DNA of 64,000 nucleotides from Haberlea rhodopensis. Its lineage: Eukaryota > Streptophyta > Magnoliopsida > Lamiales > Gesneriaceae. The stretch covers positions 620,001-684,000 of the forward strand of contig CAJQUN010000141.1 of assembly GCA_907163345.1 (NCBI GenBank), in the 5' to 3' direction. Shown piece after piece: positions 1-11,874 of the stretch. The translations under genes and the position numbers were made by a program. Position 1 is the first letter of the stretch, and each line of letters starts with the position of its first letter. The notes below the pieces were generated by a model that was not told the DNA's origin, ran no database searches, and worked only from the letters and a program-made list of their open reading frames with translations.

Positions 1-1968
1 CCTGGTACCTTGCAACTGATCAAACAAGTCGTCTATCCTTGGGAGAGGATACTTGTTCTTCACTGTAGCCTTGTTCAGCTGCCGGTAATCGATGCACAAC
101 CGCATCGAACCGTCCTTCTTCTTCACAAAGAGAACTGGCGCGCCCCATGGCGACACGCTCGGGCGTATATAACCCCTGTCCAAGAGATCCTGCAACTGCT
201 CTTTCAACTCTCTCAACTCTGCCGGTGCCATCCTATAAGGTGCACGAGAGATAGCGGATGTCCCTGGCAGCAACTCGATCCCAAATTCAACTTCCCTAGC
301 CGGTGGAAATCCTGGGATCTCTTCTGGAAATACATCAGCAAATTCTGCCACAACTGGTACATCCTCAACCCTCAGTTCTTTACTCTTTCCAGACGTGTCC
401 ACGGCATAAATAAGATAGCCCGTGTGTCCACGTTCCAACAGCTGAGACATCTTGATCGCTGAAATCAACGGAATCTTCGCACGAGACCCGTTGCCAAAGA
501 AAGTCCACTGACTGCCCAACTCAGGTCTGAACTTCACTGTTCTCTGCCGGCAATCTACCACTGCCTGGTATCTGTTCAGAACATCAATTCCCAAGATGCA
601 GTCAAAGTCTGACATACCCAGCACAATCAAGTCTGATCTCAACTCGTTGCCCTCAAAATAAATGAGGCTATCTGCCAAAAACTGATCAGCAACGACGTTT
701 CTTCCAGTGGGTGTCGAGACCAAAAGAGGCGTGGGCAAAGAAGACGTGCGCATATGGTGTCTTTCCACGAATCCCACTGACACAAAGGAATGGGAGGCAC
801 CTGTATCTATCAAAACAAAAGCAGGGTACGTAAATAAATGACACGTACCGGCAATCACCTCCTCTGGAGCTGCCTGAGCCTGCTCCCTGGTCAGTGCATA
901 TACTTGCCCCTGGGGTGGTCCCACTGTCTGACCTCCCGATGGACGAGGTCCAAACTGTTGCCTCTGCTGCACTGTCCTGTCCTCAAATCTCGGCCTGTTG
1001 CCCTGATACTCTGACTGGCCTCCCCTGGTGGGACAATATCGAGCAATGTGGCCCATCCTGCCACATACATAACATGCAGGACACTTATTTGAAGAATGCG
1101 GCCCTCCACAATTGTTGCACTTAGGCTCTCCCGGCCTATCCCCCTGTGAAGATCCTCGGCTAGCGGACCAATTTCCCTTCTTGTTATCCTGCTTCTGTCC
1201 AAAGTATTTCTTCCCACCATACCGAGAAGATGAAGAGGCACCACGGGGCTTAAATGGCTCACCCCGAGGCCTCAAACTGTCACTAGTCTGCCTCTGTTGC
1301 GGTACCGGTGGTGGCATGGCATAAGCTCCTACTCCCAGCTCAGCAAGTTCCGCTCTTGTGAGAGCATCATCAAAAGAAGTTGGGTTATTGATGATAACCC
1401 GGTCATAGAGCTCCGGTCGCAGTCCTTTCATGAAATTTCTCATCTTGGCACGTCCATCAGAGGCAATATGGGGGACATACCTAAGTAGTGATGAGTACTG
1501 TGTGGCATAGTCTGCCACTGTCATGTTCCCCTGCCTCAGACTAGCAAATTCATCCTCTTTTGTCTGCCTTGCTGCCGCGGAGAAGTATCGGTTCAAGAAC
1601 CTGGTCCTGAAGAGCGTCCAGTCAATCACAGCACCCAGTGCTCTCATCTCCATCACTGTGCTCCTCCACCACATCAATGGTTTCTTAGCCAACTGGAACT
1701 CCGCCAGCCTCAGCCAAGCAGTAATAGTACAAGGAGCCGATACAAAGATCTGCTCAAGTCTCTCTAACCACTCTTCAGCCTCTTCTCCGGACTCTGTCCC
1801 CTCAAACCGGGGCGGATGATAAGACAGAAACTGTGTCAAGCTAATCTCACCCGGTAGCAATAACTGGACTACTGGTTCCATTCCCACAGCCGGTGGAGGT
1901 AGAGGATTAGCCTGTCCAATACTCGCATTTACACTCCCAACATCTCCGACTTCCTCATTAGCAGCCAT
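1..1968 (-). CDS. T1 gag-protease-RT polyprotein, partial at window edge
   Basis: Gag-pol polyprotein of a Ty3/gypsy Tekay-like chromovirus. From the ATG at 1968 I read one frame with no stop for about 656 codons to base 1, where it leaves the window inside reverse transcriptase. Visible in order: Gag capsid region, a CCHC zinc knuckle (CYVCGRMGHIARYC), the aspartic protease site D-T-G-A-S (D codon 807-805) and the start of RT with CIDYRQLNKATVKN near the edge. The start matches the gag ATG of the other copies and lies directly after a splice-acceptor-like CAG. The frame was checked at three points (1968, 807, 3). Unlike T3, T4, T6 and T7, no nonsense codon or frameshift is seen, so this may be a young copy. 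RNase H, integrase and chromodomain lie outside, so autonomy cannot be judged. Confidence 0.9.
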   Translation of the reverse strand, partial: MAANEEVGDVGSVNASIGQANPLPPPAVGMEPVVQLLLPGEISLTQFLSYHPPRFEGTESGEEAEEWLERLEQIFVSAPCTITAWLRLAEFQLAKKPLMWWRSTVMEMRALGAVIDWTLFRTRFLNRYFSAAARQTKEDEFASLRQGNMTVADYATQYSSLLRYVPHIASDGRAKMRNFMKGLRPELYDRVIINNPTSFDDALTRAELAELGVGAYAMPPPVPQQRQTSDSLRPRGEPFKPRGASSSSRYGGKKYFGQKQDNKKGNWSASRGSSQGDRPGEPKCNNCGGPHSSNKCPACYVCGRMGHIARYCPTRGGQSEYQGNRPRFEDRTVQQRQQFGPRPSGGQTVGPPQGQVYALTREQAQAAPEEVIAGTCHLFTYPAFVLIDTGASHSFVSVGFVERHHMRTSSLPTPLLVSTPTGRNVVADQFLADSLIYFEGNELRSDLIVLGMSDFDCILGIDVLNRYQAVVDCRQRTVKFRPELGSQWTFFGNGSRAKIPLISAIKMSQLLERGHTGYLIYAVDTSGKSKELRVEDVPVVAEFADVFPEEIPGFPPAREVEFGIELLPGTSAISRAPYRMAPAELRELKEQLQDLLDRGYIRPSVSPWGAPVLFVKKKDGSMRLCIDYRQLNKATVKNKYPLPRIDDLFDQLQGTR

Positions 1969-2161
1969 GCTGTAACACAAATGTTAACAACAATCCAAAG
2001 CAATATATAACATGTCGTTAGATAACAGGAGTGATATAAGCATGTTAGTATAACAGGATATACAATAATATGCACCACATGCATAAACATGCTCCAAATG
2101 TAAGCACCTAGCCAACCATGCTAAGGCTACCCTTCACTCGTTCCCGGGTTCTCTAACCACT

Positions 2162-2173
2162 GCTCTGATACCA
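2162..2173 (-). other. T1 primer-binding site (tRNA-iMet)
   Basis: Minus strand reads TGGTATCAGAGC, complementary to the 3' end of plant initiator methionine tRNA, a few bases inside the LTR end. It marks the start of minus-strand DNA synthesis and fixes the element orientation. Confidence 0.9.
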
Positions 2174-2177
2174 CTAA

Positions 2178-4300
2178 TGTAAGGACCCTAATCCTTAAGT
2201 GCGGAATAAAGGCATAATAGAGCTAAATAAATGATCAGAGTAGAGTAAACAAGTTGAGTCTATGAGCTTAAGCATTTACATGCCAAAATAAAGGACTACC
2301 AAAAGGATTAATTACATTCCAACAAATGAATGTGTCCACTATAGTTTTACGCTACTCCTAGAGTAGGCACTATACAAAAGAATCCTGTCCTTTCATCTAC
2401 CAAAGATGCTCGTGAAGCTCACTGTCTCAACCCGTTCAAGCCCATCTATCATGCCAAAAAGGTACCTACAAGGACAACCCCCAAACATGAGCAATAATAA
2501 TCATTCATATTCAACACAATATGAAGATAAAGCGTAAATGCATAATCAATATAAAACACTTCCTGTTTTCCCATGCATTTCAAACGCTTCCCGTTTGGTT
2601 GTCCCTGTACCATAACTCATGAGTATAATCAACAGATTATTTTTAATGGCCAAAACATGTCATGACATTATATACCATTTCAACTGTACCACATATTGGT
2701 CACCATTCCCTAGTCTGTCCATCACAGTGTATTTTAATGCCCCTCGCTTATATTCATATGGGCGGCATAGGATAATCCTCGCTACAATGGACATGCGGCG
2801 CTCCCACCCCTCGCTTCACAGAGAGCGGCAAATACCCTTTCCTCGCCCCATATGACAACCACGCTCAAATGTGACATGCGGCGCTCCCACCCCTCGCTTC
2901 ACATTTGGCGGAACCAATACAAAAAGCGGCAAGCATTAAAATCATCAAAGGATGACCACGACTCATGGGATGTGCATCCAATAATCATAATATGCATCTA
3001 ACATCAATATGCATAAATTACCATGTATATGCATCCACTATGCAATACCTCATATGGCATAAATCAACATGTATATGCATCCACTATGCAATACCACATA
3101 TATACCCGCATCCACAATGCATAAACAATGAGTATATAAAATACATGTTACCGTTGGGTGCCCGTACGTCCACTACGTACCTTTCCAAAATGTGGAATGT
3201 GGTTGGACCTCAATTCCTTGGCTGCGTTGCCACCTGGGTTGGTTCTACATATTCACAAATACCAATATTAGAACCCAATAATAGTCCAATACCAAAAATC
3301 CCACAAAAACACCCAAAAATACCATTTTTGGTGTCTCGCGATCGATCGCCATCAAGCCCCGATCGATCGCGAGAACACACTGCCTCGGGCAACAAAAATG
3401 CACAATCCGCGATCGATCGCGGAGCTAGCGCCGATCGATCGCGGCCTCGCCAATCGATCGCGCCCACCTCGCGATCGATCGCTGAGGCTTACTGCCTCAG
3501 CCCTGTTGCTCGCGATCGATCGCGAGAAAATCGCCGATCGATCGCCGAGCTGCGGGAAATCGAGATTCGGGCACTATTCACCCATCTCCTTCCCCAACTC
3601 ATCTAAATCCACCAATACCAACATCAACCAATACCAATAACTCAAAACCAACACTAAACAACATAACAAACTCAAATATACCACATCCAACCAAAAATAT
3701 TACCAAAACCATAACACCCAACACAAACCCATTTTAAACCCTTCAAAACCAAACCAAACCCAAATAAAACCTTACAAAATTAACAATGAGGTACCCATAC
3801 CTCTTGGGGATCTCAAATCACCCAACAATCTCCTCAAAACAAGATTTTGCAAGGACTTCTCTCCACCTTAAAGCTCAAGAACGAAAATGTGAAGAAAAGA
3901 GAAGGGTTTGGGTGTTTGGAAATGATTTTGGTAAAGTGAGGTGAAAGTTGGAAATAAAAGGGTGGGTTTATTAAATCAAATGCATACCAATTAATTCTAT
4001 GGTGTATAAAACACCCCAACATGATATTTTTCAAGGCATTTACTCAAAATGCACCAAATATCAAATAAACACATGATTTCCAATTAATTGCTAACCAATG
4101 CAAATAAATCATGCTTCCCTTAATATTTACCCAACATGCACCATATGCACCCTAAAATGCAACCCCGGGTCATCCCTATCCATATGACCATGCATTTTCC
4201 ATAAGGTAAATAAATCCCAAAACATAATCAATTACCACATAATTAATCATGTAAACACAATTAAAGCCAAATAGCAATTAACCATTTCGGGGATGTCACA
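2178..4300 (-). repeat. T1 5' LTR
   Basis: LTR of 2,123 bp, TG...CA ended. On the minus strand it starts TGTGACATCCCCGAAATGG and ends GGTCCTTACA next to the primer-binding site. It contains the predicted exon 1, intron 1 with the palindrome array, exon 2, and a tandem block near 3010-3110 with two copies of a unit containing ATGTATATGCATCCACTATG. It abuts LTR fragment T2 at 4301, so T1 inserted into T2. Confidence 0.88.
3338..3546. repeat. CGATCGATCG palindrome array (T1 LTR)
   Basis: Eight sites, seven perfect CGATCGATCG and one variant (AATCGATCG), at irregular spacings of about 20-50 bp. The first two sit in a longer inverted repeat: TCTCGCGATCGATCG at 3334-3348 against its complement at 3360-3374. 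Confidence 0.9.
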
Positions 4301-5623
4301 GTAATACCTAGTAGATCTTAGCATGTTTGTTTAAGCATGTGGTATGTCTTATATGCTAAATTGTTGGTATGAAAATGAGTGTTCAGGAATCTGGAAAAAT
4401 CGCGCACAGAGCATGTAGAGATCGATCGCTACAAAAGCAGCGATCGATCGCCGAAGGCCAGTAGCCAAAATTAAGGGCAGGCGATCGATCGCCATAAATG
4501 GCGCGATCGATCGCCTCAAGCCAGTGAAGTCTGGCGATCGATCCCTCGATGTAGCGATCGATCGTCAGATGCAGAATAATGGAAAATGATGTTTTTGTTG
4601 GAATTTTTGATTTTGGTCTATAAATTGGCATCTAATATTGTGTTGTACACTGGTGTAGAGCCTTCACAGATAGCTACACAACGCAGGGGATAGAGTCCTG
4701 CAACACACCATATTTTGGAAAGGTACGTAAGCGACGTACGGGCATCCCAACGGTAACATGTATTTTATGTTTGTCCATTTGACACATGATAGATGCAAAG
4801 TTGTGCATTATGAGTATGATACATGTTGTTATGTATTGTTGTTGCATATGTATGTTGTGGAATAAATGGTGTGTATTCCACGAGTCAGGGTTATCACAGT
4901 GATGATTTTAATGCTTACCGCTTATACCGCTAAAAATATGGAGCGGGAGGGGGGAGGCTCGCTTGCACATGGAGGCGAGGTTTACCATACGAAGCGAGGA
5001 TAGAAATACCGCTTGTATGAAGAAGCGAGGGAGGGGAATTCCGCTTGTTCAAAAGTTACGAAGCGATGGGCATTAAAATACGCTGATGATAAACCGACTA
5101 AGGATTGAAGTAAGGATTTAAGAAGTAAAGATATGTCATGACATTTATTTAAAGAAACCATAATATCATGTATTGATTTGATTATGAGTTATGGTACAGG
5201 GACAACCAAAATCGGCGTTTTAAATGCATTGGAATTCAGGAAGTATCTTATGCCTATGATTTATGCATTTATGCTTTATATTCATATTATGATTGATATG
5301 AACTATGATATGCTCATGTGTTGGGGGTTGTCTTTATAGGTGCTTTTGACGATGAGAACCAGGGTCGGGGTTGATACGCTGAGCTGTAAGGAGTGCTACA
5401 GGATTAGCAGAATAGAGAATTACTTTTGTATAGCTTCTACAAAGTGTAGAGTAAGACTATAGTTTAGTAACATTTTGTAGGAATATGTATGATTCCTTTT
5501 TGTACTTTTGGTACTGTAATCTCCTAAGCTCAGGATTATCAACACGAGCTAATACTCTGATTTATGAATGATTAGTTCTCTTATTTGCACCTTAGTATCT
5601 TGTATAGATAACGGGGTCTTACA
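4301..5623 (+). repeat. T2: 5'-truncated Tekay-like LTR
   Basis: Plus-strand LTR fragment similar to the downstream part of the T7 LTR, ending CGGGGTCTTACA. Its start is cut off by T1. It carries a palindrome array (4421-4566), predicted exon 2 (4659-4722, 64 nt) and donor AAAG|GTACGT at 4723. Two stem-loops follow at 4986-5019 and 5019-5050. No primer-binding site follows, so it is a 3' LTR or solo LTR set into the Copia-type LTR on its right. Confidence 0.82.
4421..4566. repeat. CGATCGATCG palindrome array (T2)
   Basis: Six sites, most of them GCGATCGATCGC, with edge variants AGATCGATCGC, GCGATCGATCCC and GCGATCGATCGT. Confidence 0.88.
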
Positions 5624-6958
5624 TAATGTCCTTAGAATAATATTGTATTGTTCTTAAAGATTGTCCCTAGTCAAGTATTATCATGAATTAGGATAATGAT
5701 AATGCATTAAGACTAGTATGTTTTGATTGATGAATTGTTCATAGATATGAGATATCAAATCAACACATGGGTACATGTTAGAGAACGATGTACTGGACAG
5801 ACCCACCATGAGAATGCTACATGGATAGTTATATGAACGTCATAAGCAATTCTCATAGTGATAATGATGTATGTAATCCTTACGACTTGAGATCACCAGA
5901 GATCCCAACATAAGGAGTCATGTATCTTGATATTGTCAAATGTTACCTGTAACAGGGTAAACTATAAAGACAATCATTGGATACATCACGAATTATGTAG
6001 AGGGATGTTGAGTGATCAAGAAAGGATTTGTCCCTCCCATATAACAGGAGAAGTGTTTGGGCCCTTGATCAAGTAAGACTAAAATGCATGGCCGTGCTCG
6101 AATGAGTCGATATGTGATATCGAGCTTATTCGTTTATTCTAGTTCTACTTGGGGATCAAGAAATAAAGATTGAATATACGAGTATGACTATTCCATGACT
6201 CGTGTTCAATCTAAACACATTGGACAAAGGGATTAAGTTACATGGTTAATATTATCGCAGTTCGTAGGTTATGTCGAGTCAATGACATTCTTGTAATTTG
6301 GGTAGTCTTGATGCGTTGCTAGATACCGCTCATTGCTTGTGACATAAAATTAGATTTTATGTCGCTGCCAACATTGCAAGATCCTATCGGGTCGCACAAA
6401 AGGTTAAATCGATAAGGGGAATTAAATTCATTGGATGAATTAATTAATTAAGAAGAGTCTTAATTACATGATTATAAGGATTTAATTAAATCATGGGTTT
6501 AGGCCCATGAGGCTTTGAGAAAGCCTTTAATTAAATCCAACATATATCATGCTAACAAGGTTAAGAGACATAAGGTGAATTCACAAAAACCTAATAGCCA
6601 CTCCATAAGAGCTCTCGGCCCGTCCCTTCATCGATCACCACTCTCGCCGCCGTCGCCGTGGGTTTGTGGGCTTTTTGATCGGCCGCCGTTGATCGGTTTT
6701 GAACCGTGAGTTCAGTTTTGGTTTAAGAACGAGTCTAGCAACTTGTTCTTGAACGCCCTTTCGATTCGATCGTGTGGATACCGTAGATACAAGATCTTGG
6801 AGGTTTTGCTCGTGACTCGTGGTTTGGCATCGCTTCTGCATCAAACACGCTACAAGGGTGAGATTCCTTTACATTCCGATATGAATACTTTGTATAGGTC
6901 CTCGGTTAGGAATCCAAATTTTTTTTATTTTCACTGCGCACTTGTTAGATTCCTTACA
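5624..6958 (+). repeat. Copia-type LTR fragment
   Basis: Bases 5624-6101 are closely similar to 63525-64000, which belongs to an LTR that starts TGTTGGGATATGCCC at 63397. This copy lacks the first about 128 bp because T2 inserted there. The 3' end is set at ...TTCCTTACA on sequence appearance only. The style of the start suggests Ty1/copia, but no coding region is attached, so family and right boundary are uncertain. Confidence 0.6.
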
Positions 6959-7014
6959 TCTTCTTGATTAAAATATACAGGCTTATTCAAAATCACCATC
7001 CTCCTTCACGTGGG

Positions 7015-7965
7015 ATGATTCTTCTTGACTTTTTTTCTAATGATACACCGCCTGCAGCAACCACCGTCTCTCCGCCTCCGCTGCCATTGCCCGCTATGCT
7101 CATCTTGATCTCCGGGTGGGATCAAACAAGGAACCCACTTGTAAGTCAGCCAATTACTTCAAACGGTACTATCAACAACCTGCAGTTTGATGATCTGGGT
7201 TCCGATCACCACAACGCCGCCGTCATGGTGAACAAGAGGTTCCCGGAATCGGAAAGGAACTCCGGTGACCGGCACCAAAAGCGTATGATCAAGAATCGTG
7301 AGTCTGCTGCTCGTTCAAGGGCTGGAAAACAGGAAATTATCTTTCTTTATTTGCCATGAATTGAAGTGGTAAATTTCGCACAATTAGCTGGTTTAGATTC
7401 TTATTTCTTATTGTGCCTGGCCTCCATGCTACACGTGGGAACTGGGAAGGATGTAAATACTTCCAACTTTTGAACTAATAGTACTTTTGGTCGTCCACGC
7501 ATTAACATTTTTCTCTCTTTTGAGTAGTTTGGAATCTTAGTTAAGTTTAAGCCACAGACGCATGAAGAAAGTATTTGTTACCAAAATTAGTTCTCTGCAG
7601 AAAGGGATGGAACCAAGTGTTTAAAATAGTAAGGGAGAAGTGGGAAACCTTAATTAAGTGATACCTATTTCTTGCACCTTTATTGATGAAAATATACAGG
7701 CTTATACAAATGAGTTGGAACTTGAAGTGGCCCATTTACTGGAAGAAAACGCCAGGCTCAAGAAACAGCAGCAACAGGTTAAAGCCTGTCTATTTATCAC
7801 TCTAGTCTCCTTAAGTTTCCTCACGTTCATTTACCTTTCTGCACCAAATATGATTCTAGTCCATATCTGTGCAAAATATTTGGTAATATGAACAGTTGTA
7901 TGAAGCCGTATCACCAACTTTCTAAACAGATATCTCTCCACAGGACATCAACTGCTCCATTTTGA
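7015..7965 (+). pseudogene. FD-like group A bZIP transcription factor, broken
   Basis: Three exon-like blocks match FD, the bZIP partner of florigen FT. Block 1 (about 7015-7332) ends in the basic region KRMIKNRESAARSRAGKQ. Block 2 (7700-7777) holds the leucine-zipper part AYTNELELEVAHLLEENARL and is flanked by ATACAG and a GT donor. Block 3 (7896-7965) starts LYEAV and ends with the C-terminal SAP motif RTSTAPF then TGA, the site through which FD proteins bind 14-3-3/FT. Damage: the donor after block 1 reads CAG|GA instead of CAG|GT, a conserved Arg of the basic region reads Gly, and block 3 has a one-base frameshift between LYEAV and the SAP motif. The 5' part of the usual reading frame is missing, replaced by a Copia-type LTR. 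A diverged but living gene with other splice sites is a weaker alternative. Confidence 0.75.
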
Positions 7966-10900
7966 GAAACCCAATTGCACCAAACTTGTAGGTTTCTGTA
8001 TTTGTGTCTGTATGGCTTCAATGGGTAGATTAGTTAAAAGGGTTGATGCCCATTTAAAATTTGGTGTTATTTTTTTGGTAGCCCTAGGAAGCAGGATACT
8101 GTAGGGTTGGTGGGGGTCGACTCCTTTTTTCCTTGCTTTTGGATTCTACTTTATTTTGTTCTATTTTGCATTATTGGCTGCAGAGGAAGCGTGGGGAAGG
8201 AGACTAGGTTGCATTGGTTGAGGAATATAATTGTACAATGTCTAGTGTAGGGATTGGGAAGGACATTTGGACTCTTCTCCATCAAAAATCTAATTCCAGA
8301 TAATCTACGTATTCCTCACCATATAGATGCACATATAGTGATACGATGACATGGATACGAAACGACAATAACACGATGATATAGATTTTCAAAAAAATTG
8401 GATACAACTGAGACTCACCTGCATATTTTTATCTATTATGCATGTATTGTATTACAAAATACTAAAAATTCACATATTTTAAATTCTAAAATCATGTAAA
8501 AGCAACAAAAAATATTCTTACCAAATTCAAGAAGTGTAATCGATAAAGGTATATCACTTGAATTGTCAAGTATCAAACATACTAACACAAAAGGCATATC
8601 ACTTCAATTACCATAAAATTAATAAAGCACGTCCAAATAAAAAATAACACAAATATATTCTTACTGTTGGGTGTAAAGCAACCACAAGTATACGGTGTCC
8701 AAGTATCAATAGAGTGTATCAGTTTACGCGTTATCGCAGGCCTCTCGAATTCTACGAATTTCATAGATTATGTTCTCCCACGATCCTATTCAAAATTTCC
8801 TCTCTGAGTGCCAGAATTCAAATAAATATAACAATTCAGTTAATGGTCATAAATAAACTATGCGAATAATTCTGAAATAATGTAATGATATACATGGAAT
8901 CCAATCTACGTTGTTCCTCTAGAAACATAATTTTAGTTTATGATAAATAATTCAAAACACATAGACAGTTTTTAATTCTCATCATGACATAATTTAGAAC
9001 GTAAAAAAGAAAACTACTCTCTATCCCTAGATGAAGATGTTGTCGTCTTCATGATCAAATCATCCCTTGTAATATGCCCATGAGTCTCAATCACGTCCCT
9101 AATCCGTTCTTGAAATCTCCTCGATGAAAGAAGATATATTTGGATGTATGTGGTTGATGGATATGAAAAGCACCCCCTTCGAAACCCTTGTAAAGTGTAA
9201 AAATCATCCTTAAAATCTAGCCGCCTTAGAATCATTGTTTTGCACGTCTGCAAGGACTGAGGCACTGAAAAACTGGCATTGGGGCGCTTGGCATTCTGCG
9301 AAAAACTATTTTCCTGAAAACTCGGCGCAAGGGTGGTGCTACAGTAAAATATGCAATTTTTTTTTGAACTTTTTGCTCCTTTGGATTTTTGTCCATCTTG
9401 GAATTGCTTTCTAAGCTCTTTTCATTCTCCAAAACATCCATTTACCTAAAATCATGCAAAGACACAATAAAATGCATAAAATCACTCGGAAACTAAAATA
9501 AATTTAAATTAAAAGTATAGAAAATATAAGTGTAGAATCGCACATATAACTTACCAAATTCAAGAAGCGTATAAATAAATGAATATAATAAAAATCATCG
9601 TAGTATCACTCATACTAGCGCTAATTGTATATTATTTCAATTAACATAAAGTCTAACAAATCAGCCCAAATTTTATTTTAGACAAAAACTTTTTAAATTA
9701 TGCAATTAACCACCAAAAGTGTCTTTTCCTTGTTGGGAACTGCCCTCGACAGTGTCCGACACAAGTGTCCAATTTTATTTTAACTTTTAAATTAAAGACG
9801 CCACATGGCGTGTCTGATACGTGTCGGTATCCTAGAAGTGTCTGACACTACACCAAGTGATATTCAGGAGTGTCAGTGTATCATAGCTCGCCACTTTACA
9901 TACATTCATACATATTTATTTGTTATTAACGAGTCTAAGGGTTCGCTTGTTTACGTATTTTATGATAAATCATCTTGGAGGCTCTTGTGTAGTATGTAAA
10001 CTAAAAATGCAATTAACTTTTTGAAATTTTAAAATTAAAAAGTATACTTTTGGCGTGCCAAGTAATGTATATGATGATGATACGTGTAGTTTATGCATCT
10101 CATAGCTTAAATTTCTTTAAAAAAAAAAAAAAAAAACATTAGGACATAAAATAAGGATACGGTTGGAAATTACAACCTATGAATGAATATGATGCAAATG
10201 ATTAATTGTTGGTTGAAACGGAATTTAGACAAAAGAAAATGTACTCGATATAACTATTCGAATTAAACTGTGTTTATTATTCAAATTATATTCACTAACA
10301 TAATAGGAAATTACACTTGACAATATTTCAAAAGATAAAAGGTGAATAACTGATTTAATAAAGTAACTATTAAACCTAAGAAATAAAGAAACACGACCGT
10401 TGGTTTAGAAGAAAAAAATATATAGAATTTGTCATGTACGTTGGTCTTATTGTATTTTCGATACTCTAGTTAGTCATATTACAGTTTTAGTGTAACAAAG
10501 TTGTTTCTTAAAAAAAAAAAAAACACAATTTTACTCATCTTTTCACTGAAGTGCTTATGTGTGTTGGATATCGATGATATGTCATCGGCATTACCTCATC
10601 GTACGAGGAATATACTACAATACCAATAGACTAAAATTGTTTTTTTAGAATATATATATTGAAGATATATAGATATATATCACCAGTTCCTATCCATCAA
10701 CATAAACCAGAAAATATATAGATATATATCAGCAATTCATATCCATCAACATAAACCAACATACACAAATCAAACTAGTAAACGCATATCCATACAGGGC
10801 TTTTGCTCACCCCCAAGGGGGTTATTGTGTTTGTGTGTGTGGACAATGAGCCGGACAATGTTGTCGCGTCAGATACCATATTAGGACTGCAACAAAAAAA

Positions 10901-11656
10901 GAGAGACCAAAATGGCCTAAAAATAAAACTGAAATGTGGCTATTTTGAAGACTAATATCATAATTAGGCCAACTTATATGATTAATTTCGTAATTTTGAA
11001 AAATACCAAAAGAAAACCCCACCATATCCAATCATGTTGGGTGTTCTTCATAACCATGCACACCATATCCAATTTCTCTCTTATATTTTTTGTCATATCA
11101 TATGGCGTACTGGTTATGTATCTAAATTGAGTCTATATCTCACGTATGTGGCGTGTGAAGCCTAGGAATTTATAGCCTAATCAACATACCAATCTGAGGC
11201 TTAATCTTTGAAAAGCAAATCTCTTAATCGTTTTGTGAAATAATGACAGTGAATAAGGGTTGAACAATATCCATCAAACTACCATTATTGGTGAATGATA
11301 CCCAATAACGCTTTTAACACCTGAAATTTCAGTACCTATAAATACCCACCGAGATGTGAGTTTATAGGATATTCGTACGCATATACTTTGCATTTCCTGC
11401 TAAGAGATGTAGGAGATTCCAATTTGGTAACATTTTTGCAAACTTATTACATTAAATACCAACACTTCATTAACTAATTTACTATCATTTTTGCAACTTG
11501 GTTACATACCAACACTTCATGTTGGCAAAGCTACACTGATGTCCGGAACTAAATAATCTTAATTAAATTGAGCTGGTGGGTCAATTAAGGAATAATTATG
11601 AATAATTATCGTTTTGCCTTTGGAATCGGTTTTGGGGGTAAATCGAGTATGGTTAG
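7966..11656. other. AT-rich stretch without a recognisable gene
   Basis: No coding region is supported. Two loosely similar AT-rich blocks (about 8510-8660 and 9540-9720, both with ACCAAATTCAAGAAG) flank 8665-9430, which begins TGTTGGGTGTAAAGC and looks like an inserted repeat of unknown family. Text around 9790-9880 (GTGTCGGTATCCTAGAAGTG) resembles dispersed plant repeats. Poly-A runs lie near 10120 and 10510. Confidence 0.5.
10665..10759. repeat. Tandem duplication, 49-bp unit
   Basis: Two adjacent copies of a unit beginning ATATATAGATATATATCA and containing TATCCATCAACATAAACCA, with a few differences. Confidence 0.8.
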
Positions 11657-11822
11657 TGTAAGGACCCCGTGCTCTTAACCCGCTATTAGTGTATTATCAC
11701 AATTAATTGTGCATGCTTTCATAACATTAGGGAAACCCCGTATATACCATCTATAAAATTTCGACATTAATCCACTTAATGTTCAAGTCTCAATACCGTC
11801 TCACTAGCGTGAACATACACCT

Positions 11823-11874
11823 CATAATACACTAACATGTTCTAAGTTCATAATACACTAACATGTTCTAAGTT
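11823..11874. repeat. Tandem duplication, 26-bp unit
   Basis: Two identical copies of a unit that contains ACACTAACATGTTCTAAG, inside the X LTR. Confidence 0.85.

Larger units (their letters stand above)
1970..3800 (-). promoter_or_regulatory. T1 leader with two predicted introns
   Basis: Read on the minus strand, a donor AAGAG|GTATGG at 3800 pairs with an acceptor GTAG|AACC at 3245 (predicted intron 1, 556 bp, holding the CGATCGATCG array). Exon 2 is 3244-3181 (64 nt). A second donor AAAG|GTACGT at 3180 pairs with TTACAG|CATGG at 1970 (intron 2, holding the primer-binding site). A branch-point-like CTAAT lies about 26 nt before the first acceptor. The same four sites recur in T3, T5, T6 and T7. 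The sites are seen; splicing itself is inferred. Confidence 0.55.

Noticed and set aside
10..462. Plus-strand frame of 150 codons at the left edge, and the plus-strand frames to 1819
   Set aside because: They are shadows of the T1 gag-pol frame on the minus strand, which has protease and RT motifs.
3210..3640. Open frames rich in D-R-S and A-I-D-R repeats, also at 4383-4631, 14358-14759, 34820-35118, 43282-43476, 50385-50724 and 57460-57748
   Set aside because: They are translations of the CGATCGATCG arrays in several frames on both strands at once, with no conserved frame between copies.
9014..9441. Possible small host protein on the minus strand near 9.0-9.4 kb
   Set aside because: Overlapping frames of unlike composition, no domain, no splice context; surrounding DNA looks repetitive.
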